This document shows, piece after piece, positions 7,315-14,892 of a DNA stretch of 18,780 bases (positions within the stretch are counted from its first letter, which is position 1; every line of letters begins with the position of its first letter). The translations under genes were made by a program, and so were the position numbers. The notes under the pieces were generated by a model that saw nothing but the letters and a program-made list of their open reading frames with translations, was not told the DNA's origin and searched no databases. Source of the stretch: JBGSKY01 sp041740995 (GTDB lineage: Bacteria; Planctomycetota; Planctomycetia; Pirellulales; Pirellulaceae); the NCBI GenBank assembly GCA_041740995.1, contig JBGSKY010000124.1, positions 1 to 18,780 of the forward strand, written 5' to 3'.

Positions 7315-8841
7315 ATGTTGCAACGACGAACGTCAGGTATCTTATTGCATCCAACTTGTCTGCCAGGCCCATACGGCATCGGCGATTTAGGAACAGCAGC
7401 CTTTCAGTTTGTTGACTATTTAATTGCTGCTGGACAAATGCGTTGGCAAGTCTTGCCGCTTGGACCGACCGGTTATGGCGATTCGCCATATGCATCGTTT
7501 TCAAGTTTCGCTGGAAATCCGATGCTGATCAGCCTCGACCGGTTGGCCGAAGAAGGCGACCTTGAGTGGCATGAGATTCAACCGCCAAGCGATTTTCGCG
7601 ACGACGCGGTTATGTATGGTCCGGTTATCAACTGGAAATTTCCGTTGCTCTATAAAGCAGCTGAAAGATTTCTGCGCGAGGGTAGCACTTCACGAATAAA
7701 CGCCTTCGAAAACTTTTCACGTCAACAAGCTGCGTGGCTGAATGATTTCGCGCTGTTCATGTCGTTGAAATCATACTTTGAAAGCAAGGCTGCTAAAGAA
7801 CATGTACACGATGCAATGTGGAACACATACTGGGATCGTGATATCAAACTTCGTGAACCTGAAGCGATGCAGCACTGGCAAGAAAAGTTGGCTCACGATA
7901 TCGCGATTCGCAAAGTGCTTCAGTACTACTTCTTCTCGCAATGGTTGGAGCTAAAACATTATGCTAATGACCGAGGAATTCGAATCATTGGCGATCTGCC
8001 AATTTTCGTTGCTTTGGATAGCGTGGATGTTTGGGCGGCACCGAAGCAATTTGAATTGGACGAGGAATGTCAGGCGGCGCTCGTTGCAGGTGTGCCACCG
8101 GATTACTTTAGCGAGACTGGACAGCGATGGGGCAATCCAGTTTATGCATGGGAGCAGATGCGATTCGATCGTTTCAGTTGGTGGGTCCGACGATTTGAAG
8201 GGACTCAAACCTTAGTCGACATCATTCGCGTCGACCATTTCCGTGGTTTTGAAGCGTGCTGGTCAATTCCTGCAGAAGAGCCAACAGCAATTAATGGGAC
8301 GTGGGTCAAAGCTCCAGGTGACGAGTTGTTTGGTGAAATCAAAAGACAGCTTGGCGATCTGCCAATAGTGGCCGAAGATCTTGGATTGATTACTCCGGCA
8401 GTTGACCAACTGCGACGTGATCATGATTTCCCTGGTATGAAAGTGTTGCAGTTCGCTTTCGATTCAATTGAAGATGGCAGTCGAACTTTTCTCCCACACA
8501 ATCACGAAAAAACAAGCGTCGTGTATACAGGGACTCACGACAACGACACGACGAAAGGCTGGTTTGAGAAGTGCAGTCCGACTACAAAAGCGATTATCGA
8601 AGATTATTTTGGCCGAACCGTAGATGATCCAGCCTGGGATTTTTTACGAATGGCTATGGCATCGGTTGCGAACACGGCGATCTTTCCGATGCAAGACGTT
8701 CTGTCACTTGGTTCAGAGGCAAGAATGAATGCTCCATCGACTTCCAGCGGCAATTGGTCTTGGCGATTACCGCCCGATTACGCTTCAGGTGGCAACGCAG
8801 AGCGATTGGCGAAGTTGGTCGATCTATACCAACGTCGCTGA
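7315..8841 (+). CDS. malQ: 4-alpha-glucanotransferase (amylomaltase), GH77
   Basis: MalQ is a cytoplasmic enzyme that transfers alpha-1,4-glucan segments between maltooligosaccharides or glycogen-derived chains. The 508-residue product has the family's usual length. The N-terminus is classic (RRTSGILLHPTCLPGPYGIG, then WQVLPLGPTGYGDSPYASFS and FAGNPMLI); Cys14 sits where Ser is common. All three catalytic acids are visible: the nucleophile Asp307 in IIRVDHFRGF, the acid/base Glu354 in VAEDLG, and Asp409 in YTGTHDNDT. The frame ends with the typical segment NAPSTSSGNWSWRLPPDY. No other glycogen gene lies in the window, so it appears to stand alone. The ATG at 7315 gives the canonical N-terminus; no Shine-Dalgarno is evident. 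Confidence 0.96.
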   Translation: MLQRRTSGILLHPTCLPGPYGIGDLGTAAFQFVDYLIAAGQMRWQVLPLGPTGYGDSPYASFSSFAGNPMLISLDRLAEEGDLEWHEIQPPSDFRDDAVMYGPVINWKFPLLYKAAERFLREGSTSRINAFENFSRQQAAWLNDFALFMSLKSYFESKAAKEHVHDAMWNTYWDRDIKLREPEAMQHWQEKLAHDIAIRKVLQYYFFSQWLELKHYANDRGIRIIGDLPIFVALDSVDVWAAPKQFELDEECQAALVAGVPPDYFSETGQRWGNPVYAWEQMRFDRFSWWVRRFEGTQTLVDIIRVDHFRGFEACWSIPAEEPTAINGTWVKAPGDELFGEIKRQLGDLPIVAEDLGLITPAVDQLRRDHDFPGMKVLQFAFDSIEDGSRTFLPHNHEKTSVVYTGTHDNDTTKGWFEKCSPTTKAIIEDYFGRTVDDPAWDFLRMAMASVANTAIFPMQDVLSLGSEARMNAPSTSSGNWSWRLPPDYASGGNAERLAKLVDLYQRR

Positions 8842-8860
8842 CTTGACGTTCAATTCAAGT
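8841..8860 (+). terminator. Small hairpin at the malQ stop
   Basis: ACTTGA (8841-8846) pairs with TCAAGT (8855-8860) around an 8-base loop, overlapping the last base of malQ. It has no U tract and the stem is weak, so a termination role is only possible. The rest of the 195-base gap up to 9037 shows an A-rich stretch near 8985-9010 but no clear promoter. Confidence 0.25.
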
Positions 8861-9036
8861 ATCGTGACAACAGACTTCGTCCATGAACACTCTTCAACCG
8901 CGCTTTCTACCATCTTCGCGGCCTGCTTGTTTCTCCGTTGTCGTTGGAACGCTTGAGATTCTTCTAGAACGGTTTCGGTCGAATAAGTAAAATCAAAAGA
9001 AATACTTTTTGGGATGAAAAGCTTTAGTAGCAAGCG

Positions 9037-9549
9037 ATGATCAAGCGAAATCACGCGTTGACGATGTTTTGTGTGCTTTTCTGCGGCTACTTATGTAGCG
9101 TGATTCTAGGTATCGCGACTCGCCAATTTGCTGGAGAGCACTCACCGCTTTCGATTATTTTAACTTTTCTTCCTACTCAAGCAGTTCTATTTGGAGTCTC
9201 TCTACAGGCATGGTGGCTAGGTAAAAGTCAGTTTTTGGGGCGACTTTTTGTAGCGATTCTGATTTGGTTTCCCGGTCCGATAGCCGTAGCAATGTGGTTA
9301 TTTGGTACTGCGATTGGCTGCGATGAAGGCATGATCAACATCAAGAATTACAATCAACCGATATTTTTGATTTCGATAGTGTCACAATTTGCTGTGGCAA
9401 TCGCACTGACGGTCGTTTGTCTTTCGAGAGTCGATTTAGATTTACCTGATTGGCAAAAATCAATCCGACCGTACGTCTTTCGGAGCTGGACACTGCAGTT
9501 AGTCCTGGCCGCGTCCAGCATCGCAACGTTTTATGCTGTGAATTGGTAG
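9037..9549 (+). CDS. Small multi-pass membrane protein, unknown function
   Basis: I do not recognise this 170-residue protein. It has four to five hydrophobic segments: about 9-29 (MFCVLFCGYLCSVILGIA), 38-60 (PLSIILTFLPTQAVLFGVSL), 68-92 (LGRLFVAILIWFPGPIAVAM), 107-130 (PIFLISIVSQFAVAIALTVV) and 148-168 (WTLQLVLAASSIATFYAV). It therefore should sit in the inner membrane, with short loops and no enzyme motif. The start codon follows an A-rich leader without a good Shine-Dalgarno. It is on its own transcription unit or a weak read-through from malQ, and it converges with the FlgI-like gene 40 bases downstream. The coherent membrane topology supports a real gene; annotators would probably call it hypothetical. 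Confidence 0.7.
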   Translation: MIKRNHALTMFCVLFCGYLCSVILGIATRQFAGEHSPLSIILTFLPTQAVLFGVSLQAWWLGKSQFLGRLFVAILIWFPGPIAVAMWLFGTAIGCDEGMINIKNYNQPIFLISIVSQFAVAIALTVVCLSRVDLDLPDWQKSIRPYVFRSWTLQLVLAASSIATFYAVNW

Positions 9550-9589
9550 CCGACTCGAACCGATTTGAATTCAGTGATCGGATTAATGC

Positions 9590-11416
9590 CTAATTCGTCC
9601 AGTAGCGATTTAGGCTGTACCAAGGATAGATCGGCTTCGTATCTTCGTCCTGCAGCAAGTCGGATTTCGCGAGTGAAATTTCTGTTTCGGAGCTTCCGGT
9701 TAGACGGTTGAATTTTCGTCCAGGCTTTGCAATCGGATTGAATGCAACCGGAACCGTAATCCATTTTTGACGTTGTGCTTCATCTAGGAATATGATCGCG
9801 TCGCTGTAGCTAGCTTGGAGCTTACTCATCGCTTCGAGGACGCTTTTGATGTTCGGATCTGCATAGACATTTTGGTCGGGCTCATTGGGTTTGAAACTTG
9901 AAAGCAAGATCATTCCGTTTTCAGCCCGCATGGTCATCCGAGAATTCACTTCGTAATAATTTGGCATGCTCAGCGGGATTGATCCACCAAAGAGTGCAAT
10001 CTCTGGCTCAAGTTCCAACGAGACAGCGATCATTGGATTAGGGCTTATGATCTCCGTGACGCGCCCGATTGAAGAGAGCATTTGTCCCGAAGCAACCGAG
10101 GCCTGCGATTTACGTTTTCGCAGGCTTCGCAACGCGCCGTAACACAGTTCGGGTTCTGATTCGGACAGTAGCGATTTTAATCCTTCCTCGCCTGCTGTTC
10201 TATCAACAACAGACAATCCAATTAACGCCATCGGACGAAAAGCGGATTCAGTTCGTGCCAAATCGATTAGCGTTGGCACAGCTTGATCATCATCCAGATA
10301 GGCCAGTGAATACGCGGCGTAAAATCGGATTTCTTTGTCGCTGCTTTGGAGGGCTTTTCGAAGGATTGGGATCGATTCTTTACCTATCGCTTCGAGTTGC
10401 ATCGCGGCGCGACGAGCAGTAATCGGATCGCTTAACAACGCTTCGCTTGACTTCAATCGTTCAGCTTTCATTTCCGGCCTGTCCTTCTCGAGAAAACCAA
10501 TGCTCAAGACAGTGTCGGTGTAATGCCCAATGTCTAAACGATATTTGCTAGGTATCATCAGCTCGATGGTCCGATCGGTCTTTCCCTCGGCGACGCCACG
10601 CAATTCGCCTTTAAAATACAAATCGAATCGCGCATTGATATCGTCAGCGACATCGTTGGCGGTTTTCACATGTCGGACCGCATCGTTTAGACGCAAGTAG
10701 GCGACTTGATCATTCGTCACTCGACCGCCGCCCAGCACGATTGCCAGGTTTCGATCAAGCTCCTTTGTGCTGTTAAGCGAAGCTGGAAAAGTTACTAGTG
10801 GACCGGTTGCGTTTGCCTTCAGATCACTTTGTCGAATAGAACCGCCGGCTGACACGAGATCCAAAAGACGAGTTGGCATCAGCCAGCCATTGCGAAGATC
10901 TTTCGCATCACAATCGGTTGATTTCTCAACGATCAAATCGACTAGTTCACCGGCTTGGCAGCCAGCATGAACGTTTGCCTTGATTTTGACAACAGCGGTT
11001 GTATTAGAAGCAAGAATGGCATTCGGGTTGTCAGCTTGCAAGACCCGCATTTCGCGTAAAACGTATTCTCTTTGTGGGCCACTTTTGATTTCGCCACCGG
11101 TGCCCATCAAAGAGCTGATCACGCCGAAGGCCTCGAATTGTTGGGGCGCCAGTCCGCTGACCACAGCGGCGTCACCGATCAACTTGGGGCGTTTCTCACT
11201 GGCCAGTAATTGTCTGAGCTCTTTGTTGTGCTTGTTGACTTCTTTATCTGGATCACTTTTCATCCAGGGCACAGCGCAACCGCATAACATCAAAGGCAAC
11301 CCAACGATCGCGATCGAGTGCATCAGTCGAGACTGCTTGAAAATTTTCAAAGCGATATCATTCATCAGTTTGCAACAACCTTGCACGCCAATACTTTTCT
11401 CGTTCCAACAACTCAT
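9590..11416 (-). CDS. Lipoprotein with FlgI (flagellar P-ring)-like domain and HEAT repeats
   Basis: This is a predicted envelope lipoprotein of 608 residues. Residues 33-47 form a hydrophobic stretch ending in a lipobox-like LCGC (Cys47). Residues about 75-310 resemble FlgI: an IGDAAVVSGL segment, FGVISSLMGTGGE (compare VVGLNGTGD in FlgI), VVKIKANVHAGCQAGELVDLIV, a WLMPTRLL segment, and GPLVTFP. Residues about 320-430 look like HEAT/ARM repeats (ITARRAAMQLEAIG, EIRFYAAYSLAYLDDDQAVPTLIDLA). The C-terminal 170 residues are unassigned. The ATG at 11416 overlaps the upstream gene's TGA as TGATG, which argues for this start; ATG 11365 would give a shorter signal n-region. No other flagellar gene is present, so a true P-ring role is doubtful. 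Confidence 0.8.
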   Translation of the reverse strand: MSCWNEKSIGVQGCCKLMNDIALKIFKQSRLMHSIAIVGLPLMLCGCAVPWMKSDPDKEVNKHNKELRQLLASEKRPKLIGDAAVVSGLAPQQFEAFGVISSLMGTGGEIKSGPQREYVLREMRVLQADNPNAILASNTTAVVKIKANVHAGCQAGELVDLIVEKSTDCDAKDLRNGWLMPTRLLDLVSAGGSIRQSDLKANATGPLVTFPASLNSTKELDRNLAIVLGGGRVTNDQVAYLRLNDAVRHVKTANDVADDINARFDLYFKGELRGVAEGKTDRTIELMIPSKYRLDIGHYTDTVLSIGFLEKDRPEMKAERLKSSEALLSDPITARRAAMQLEAIGKESIPILRKALQSSDKEIRFYAAYSLAYLDDDQAVPTLIDLARTESAFRPMALIGLSVVDRTAGEEGLKSLLSESEPELCYGALRSLRKRKSQASVASGQMLSSIGRVTEIISPNPMIAVSLELEPEIALFGGSIPLSMPNYYEVNSRMTMRAENGMILLSSFKPNEPDQNVYADPNIKSVLEAMSKLQASYSDAIIFLDEAQRQKWITVPVAFNPIAKPGRKFNRLTGSSETEISLAKSDLLQDEDTKPIYPWYSLNRYWTN

Positions 11417-14034
11417 CAAAAGTCACTGTAAACTTGAGTGCTCTCTTCTTTCACCACTGCGACCGGACGCAAGTCGCTTTTTACAGCCACTCGCAACATC
11501 TGTGTTCCTTCGCCGTTCAAACGTACTGAGAATCGAATCAATTGTTGATCCTTGGACTTCAAGTTTGGAATCGGTGCGAAAACAAGTTGGTCGCCTTGAA
11601 CTTTGTACTCAACCGGTGCCGAAACCGCTTGCAATACAGCTCCGCGCGGCAATTCTGCGACTACTTGAACGTTGCTGTCGCCGCGTGTTCCAATGTTACT
11701 GATCCGAACGGCATATGTCGTTTCACCATCAACTTCGATCGGATCGTTATCATCTTCGACAGTAAAAGAGAGCTCGCTTTGTCCTTCGATGCGTACCTGT
11801 TTTTCGAAAGGCTCTGATGTGACGCGATCGGCGCGACTCTGCAGCCGAATGACAAAATCACCTTCTTCAACCGGCATCAAAACTAAATCTGTCGTAGCTG
11901 TTGCCTTGGCAGATAGCTCTTCAAGCGACCAGACAACCGCGTGCTGAGAAGCGATATATTCGCCGTGATTACCAGCGGCATTAAATTGCAATCCGCGCGG
12001 TAAATACGCCATCAATTCGACATTGCGCGCCGTAGCTGTGCCGTTGTTGTTGACGGAAAGTTTGTAGGTTGCTTGTCGCTCAAGATAACGCAGCTTTGGT
12101 CCCTCGATTCCCAACGCGAGTTTCGGCGAAACGACTTCGATATCGACTGTTGAAGTGATTGGTTCAGCGTTCGAAGCGAGCAGCCGGATTGTATTTTGAC
12201 GTAGTCCGGCATCGGTCGCTTGCATCTCCAAATCGACAGTTCGCGATTGACCTGGCGAAAGGTCGTTGAGCTGCAAGCCAAGATGTTCGCCATGCTGATG
12301 ACGAAAACCTACAGGAATGTCTTCCTCAAGCGAAACATCGTAAGCGACGCCACTTCCCTCATTTGTCACGGTCACCCGTAGTTTCGCAGTTTCACCGATG
12401 AGGACACTTGGATCGATGCGTTGGTTTATTGTCAGCTTGGGTTGCGTGCTCACCGTTCGCACACTTGCTTGAGCGGCGAAGTGTACGGTTGCAACTGAGC
12501 CGATTTCGCCTTCAATCTCGGGAACTAATTCCAAAGTTAGGACTTGTTGACCACCCGCAGGCAGATCGCCAAGTGACCACAGTAAACGATTGTTTGCCAA
12601 GACCTCCGCTGGCGGGTTGGTGGCAATCAATTTGGTCCCATCGGGCAATGCGTCCTGCACAGAAACAGAGGTTGCCGCAATCGTTCCGACATTCTTGACC
12701 AAAATCGTAAAAGTAGCTGGATGCCCAACTTGAATTTCTTGCGGCGCGAGTTTCTGAATCTGTAAGCTCGGAACTTGCGTTCCATCGAGTGCACGCTCAC
12801 CAGGCCGAACGCTGGTTAAATTCGCTGCGATTGCCCGATCGCTTGAAACGACCTGCGGTCGATTCGCAATACCGATGTCACGCGGCGGTTGGTTTGCCGA
12901 CGACTGGTTTGCAAACGGAACTGTCGGCGATGTCGGAGCGTCCGGCATGCGACTGCTCATTGCAGCGGACTCCGATGCCGGAAAGTCGTTTACTAATTGC
13001 GACGTTTGCGATCTCGGCATTGCTGGTAAAGTTGCTCGCGAAAGTGCGGGCGGTGGTGGCAAATTTCGGCTGTCAGTAAAATCGGATTGCGGTGGCGTTA
13101 ATGGGTTGCTCGACGAACTTGATGGGGCGTCGGTAGCCGGGAAATTGGGTAAGCTTGGAAGCCCCGCTGAAGCGAAATTTGGTCCAACATCCGCTGCTAA
13201 TTGTGACGGGACCTTGGGTTGTGTCGCGTTGAAGCCGCCGGTGGCAGGCAGCGCCGGTGGCAGAGTGCTACTGGTCGTTGCGTTAGTCGTGGAGCTTTGA
13301 GTGGCCGTCGAGACCGTTCTAGTTGGCGCTGACAAACTGGGTAAATTTGTCGACGCGTTTCCAAAAACTGGAAGCGGTGGCACCATCAAGGCATGATCAC
13401 TCGTCGGCAGGTTGGGTGGCTGACTGGCTGACGCAGCTTGGTTGTTTCCGCTGGGCGTTTGTGTCGGCAAGCCATAGCCGACGACTGGTATGACATCAGA
13501 CTCCGACTCGAAATCAGAATCGACGGGCTCGGTTTGCCAAGCCGCTTGGCTTACTGCCGCACCGGTCTCAAGCGTGCTGCGAGCGGTTGCTCGGACAGAA
13601 ATACTAGCTGTTGCTTCTTCGAATGAGTCAGACTCTTCGAGTGGCTGAGTGTCGAATTGTTCTAGATTACGAAGCGGATTGGACTGCATCGCAATCGGTA
13701 ATATCGCGGTTTTGCTTTCAGCTCTCACCGGGGCGACAGAGGCATGACCTTCGATTGGTGGAATCTTGAAATCTCTAATAGATGGAGCCAAAGTCAATCC
13801 GGTCTCAGGAAATCCTATTGATCGAGTCGGTTGAGTCGCGCGATCGCTTGCGCTTGTACTCGGCATGGCCATTGGCTCAATTGCTTGTTGAGCATACGAA
13901 GGCTCGCGAACAATATCGACATCGGAGACGTTTCGCGCGTCGCGTTGTGCCACCGCGATGGCTGACAATACGAGCAATCCGGTAAGTGTGATGGCGAAGC
14001 AAACCAAAGCTACGCGTTTAAATTGAGGTGACAT
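11416..14034 (-). CDS. Membrane-anchored protein with four DUF11-type repeats
   Basis: This 872-residue protein is probably exported and held at the membrane by a hydrophobic segment at residues 8-28 (ALVCFAITLTGLLVLSAIAV), either a signal peptide or an anchor. Residues about 30-420 are rich in Ser, Pro, Thr, Ala and Asn and look disordered. Four beta-sandwich repeats of about 105-120 residues follow, starting near 424, 532, 637 and 753. Each has a DUF11/CARDB-like pattern: a strand, a V(T/K)N(x)G turn (VKNVGT, VTNEGS, VNNNGT, ISNIGT), then an (A/D)xLPxG segment (DALPDG, EDIPVG, AYLPRG, AELPRG). Such domains usually serve surface or structural roles. A possible GAGG ribosome-binding site lies at 14045-14048. 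It is the first gene of a translationally coupled pair with the FlgI-like lipoprotein. Confidence 0.86.
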   Translation of the reverse strand: MSPQFKRVALVCFAITLTGLLVLSAIAVAQRDARNVSDVDIVREPSYAQQAIEPMAMPSTSASDRATQPTRSIGFPETGLTLAPSIRDFKIPPIEGHASVAPVRAESKTAILPIAMQSNPLRNLEQFDTQPLEESDSFEEATASISVRATARSTLETGAAVSQAAWQTEPVDSDFESESDVIPVVGYGLPTQTPSGNNQAASASQPPNLPTSDHALMVPPLPVFGNASTNLPSLSAPTRTVSTATQSSTTNATTSSTLPPALPATGGFNATQPKVPSQLAADVGPNFASAGLPSLPNFPATDAPSSSSSNPLTPPQSDFTDSRNLPPPPALSRATLPAMPRSQTSQLVNDFPASESAAMSSRMPDAPTSPTVPFANQSSANQPPRDIGIANRPQVVSSDRAIAANLTSVRPGERALDGTQVPSLQIQKLAPQEIQVGHPATFTILVKNVGTIAATSVSVQDALPDGTKLIATNPPAEVLANNRLLWSLGDLPAGGQQVLTLELVPEIEGEIGSVATVHFAAQASVRTVSTQPKLTINQRIDPSVLIGETAKLRVTVTNEGSGVAYDVSLEEDIPVGFRHQHGEHLGLQLNDLSPGQSRTVDLEMQATDAGLRQNTIRLLASNAEPITSTVDIEVVSPKLALGIEGPKLRYLERQATYKLSVNNNGTATARNVELMAYLPRGLQFNAAGNHGEYIASQHAVVWSLEELSAKATATTDLVLMPVEEGDFVIRLQSRADRVTSEPFEKQVRIEGQSELSFTVEDDNDPIEVDGETTYAVRISNIGTRGDSNVQVVAELPRGAVLQAVSAPVEYKVQGDQLVFAPIPNLKSKDQQLIRFSVRLNGEGTQMLRVAVKSDLRPVAVVKEESTQVYSDF

Positions 14035-14077
14035 CCCTGCCGCGCCTCGCTCTTGTTGAATTACATCAAATTGGATG

Positions 14078-14106
14078 AGTTGCGGAAATAGGCATTTTCC
14101 GCAACT
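14078..14106 (-). promoter_or_regulatory. Perfect 11-bp inverted repeat upstream of the DUF11 gene
   Basis: AGTTGCGGAAA (14078-14088) and TTTCCGCAACT (14096-14106) are perfect complements around a 7-base loop. The dyad starts 44 bases upstream of the DUF11 start codon, so it could be a leader hairpin of the two-gene operon or an operator dyad. Followed toward 14107 it has no T tract, so termination is less likely. Confidence 0.45.
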
Positions 14107-14221
14107 GCTTGAGTTTCAGTTCATAGCTAAAACAATTGTCACAAGCATAGATCAATCGTTCGAACCGACCAATGGAATCTTGTTCTTGAATTTGTGCGAT
14201 CTGATCAAGGCGAGAAACTTA

Positions 14222-14291
14222 GAACCTATCCGAAAAAGTGTCTGACACTTTGGAGGAACAGAGAAGATCAGACCCCTTTTCGGATAGGCTC
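14222..14291. mobile_element. 70-bp MITE-like element with TTA flanks
   Basis: A 24-base left arm (14222-14245, starting GAACCTATCCGAAAA) and right arm (14268-14291) are inverted copies matching at 21 of 24 positions around a 22-base centre. TTA directly flanks both ends (14219-14221 and 14292-14294), a candidate 3-bp target duplication. From memory, GAGCCT-type ends and 3-bp TNA duplications resemble the IS1031 group of the IS5 family, which would make this a non-autonomous derivative. It codes for nothing. A nested palindrome, AAAGTGT-CTG-ACACTTT, occupies 14235-14251. A REP-type palindrome is the main alternative. Confidence 0.6.
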
Positions 14292-14326
14292 TTATCGTTC
14301 TTCACTCGCAGATCGATCCTCGCATA

Positions 14327-14374
14327 AGCCAGGACCAGTACTGGCTCACAAAAACGTGCCATGACAGGTCCTGG
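14327..14374. repeat. Compound palindrome (REP-like)
   Basis: Three overlapping dyads are present: AGCCAG/CTGGCT (14327-14332, 14341-14346), the perfect palindrome CCAGTACTGG (14335-14344), and CCAGGACC/GGTCCTGG (14329-14336, 14367-14374). These can fold in alternative ways. The density suggests a REP-like repeat rather than chance, but copy number elsewhere cannot be seen. Confidence 0.45.
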
Positions 14375-14457
14375 TCTACGTTTACCCACCATTGCCTGAA
14401 ACTAAAGTCGAGCTGCGGAAGTTGCAAATGCTTCAACTACATTCAATCTCAGGGTAG

Positions 14458-14477
14458 CCGATCTAGCCAGAGATCGG
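14458..14477. repeat. Short perfect hairpin
   Basis: CCGATCT (14458-14464) and AGATCGG (14471-14477) form a perfect 7-bp stem with a 6-base loop. It lies 19 bases before the next hairpin in the same cluster. Confidence 0.4.
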
Positions 14478-14496
14478 ATTGCCTAACGAAAAGGCC

Positions 14497-14517
14497 CCGA
14501 AGTCTGGGGGACTTCGG
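14497..14517. repeat. Short perfect hairpin, CCGAAGTC type
   Basis: CCGAAGTC (14497-14504) and GACTTCGG (14510-14517) form a perfect 8-bp stem around the loop TGGGG. The GC-rich stem and compact loop are like REP elements. It could also end transcription, but no T tract follows on either strand. Confidence 0.5.
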
Positions 14518-14528
14518 CTACGAGTTAC

Positions 14529-14545
14529 CCACGCTTTAAACGTGG
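14529..14545. repeat. Short hairpin, CCACG/CGTGG
   Basis: CCACG (14529-14533) and CGTGG (14541-14545) pair around a 7-base AT-rich loop. It starts 11 bases after the CCGAAGTC hairpin, and the two may be one compound repeat unit. Confidence 0.35.
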
Positions 14546-14686
14546 TTCAAGCACTAGCTTTCAGCATTGCTCGCTAACACAAATCGGTGGGGTTGGAAAA
14601 ATCATCATTCAATAATAGCAGTCCGAGTCCCTAACAAAAAAGCAAAGTGTTCTCGAGCATCTACCGCACATTGAATTTGCATTTGC

Positions 14687-14703
14687 TAGCCAAAGCGTGG
14701 CTA
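14687..14703. repeat. Short perfect hairpin, TAGCCA/TGGCTA
   Basis: TAGCCA (14687-14692) and TGGCTA (14698-14703) pair perfectly around the loop AAGCG. It is the last hairpin of the cluster before the AT-rich promoter-like stretch of the beta-barrel gene. Confidence 0.35.
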
Positions 14704-14837
14704 TGTTGCGACTCTGCATCGCATCTTTAATCAAAAATTTTCGAGTGTAAAAATAAATTGATTGCAGTAATTGGGATGGGCACCGATTTCAGAATCAACT
14801 TTTTTCAATCGCCACTCGATACAAATAAAGATAGCGA

Positions 14838-14858
14838 AAGGTCGATGGATGCGACCTT
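14838..14858 (+). promoter_or_regulatory. Leader hairpin upstream of the beta-barrel gene
   Basis: AAGGTCG (14838-14844) and CGACCTT (14852-14858) form a perfect 7-bp stem with a 7-base loop, 34 bases before the ATG. If transcribed it would sit in the 5' leader and could affect mRNA stability or translation. The strong Shine-Dalgarno AAGGA (14879-14883), 9 bases before the ATG, is outside the stem. Confidence 0.4.
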
Positions 14859-14892
14859 ACACAAAAGGGCGCGTGTTTAAGGACGGACAGAG

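Larger units (their letters stand above)
14035..14892. other. 858-base gene-free region rich in small palindromes
   Basis: This region lies between divergently transcribed envelope genes. No frame in it codes for a recognisable protein. It holds at least seven distinct dyads: 14078-14106, a MITE-like element at 14222-14291, and dyads at 14327-14374, 14458-14477, 14497-14517, 14529-14545 and 14687-14703, plus a leader hairpin at 14838-14858. The last 200 bases are AT-rich, as expected for the promoter of the plus-strand beta-barrel gene. No tRNA cloverleaf was seen. Confidence 0.75.

Noticed and set aside
8824..9054. Minus-strand reading frame of 76 codons in the gap after malQ
   Set aside because: It starts with GTG inside the next gene and ends within malQ, with no recognisable motif. 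The helical, charged middle looks slightly protein-like, but support is too weak to list.
9590..11416. Reading this gene as a genuine flagellar P-ring gene
   Set aside because: HEAT repeats, a lipobox-like signal and the absence of neighbouring flagellar genes make a plain flgI call unsafe; only FlgI-like is claimed.
10980..11702. Long plus-strand frame (240 codons) antisense to the FlgI-like and DUF11 genes
   Set aside because: It crosses two well-supported genes on the other strand, has no domain, and fits a shadow of their codon bias.
12875..13300. Gly/Ala-rich plus-strand frame opposite the DUF11 protein's disordered region
   Set aside because: The Gly/Ala richness mirrors the Ser/Pro/Thr codons of the real gene on the minus strand; it is an antisense artefact.
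14035..14892. CRISPR array or tRNA in the palindrome-rich region
   Set aside because: The hairpins differ from one another and are not regularly spaced direct repeats, and no cloverleaf or CCA end was found.
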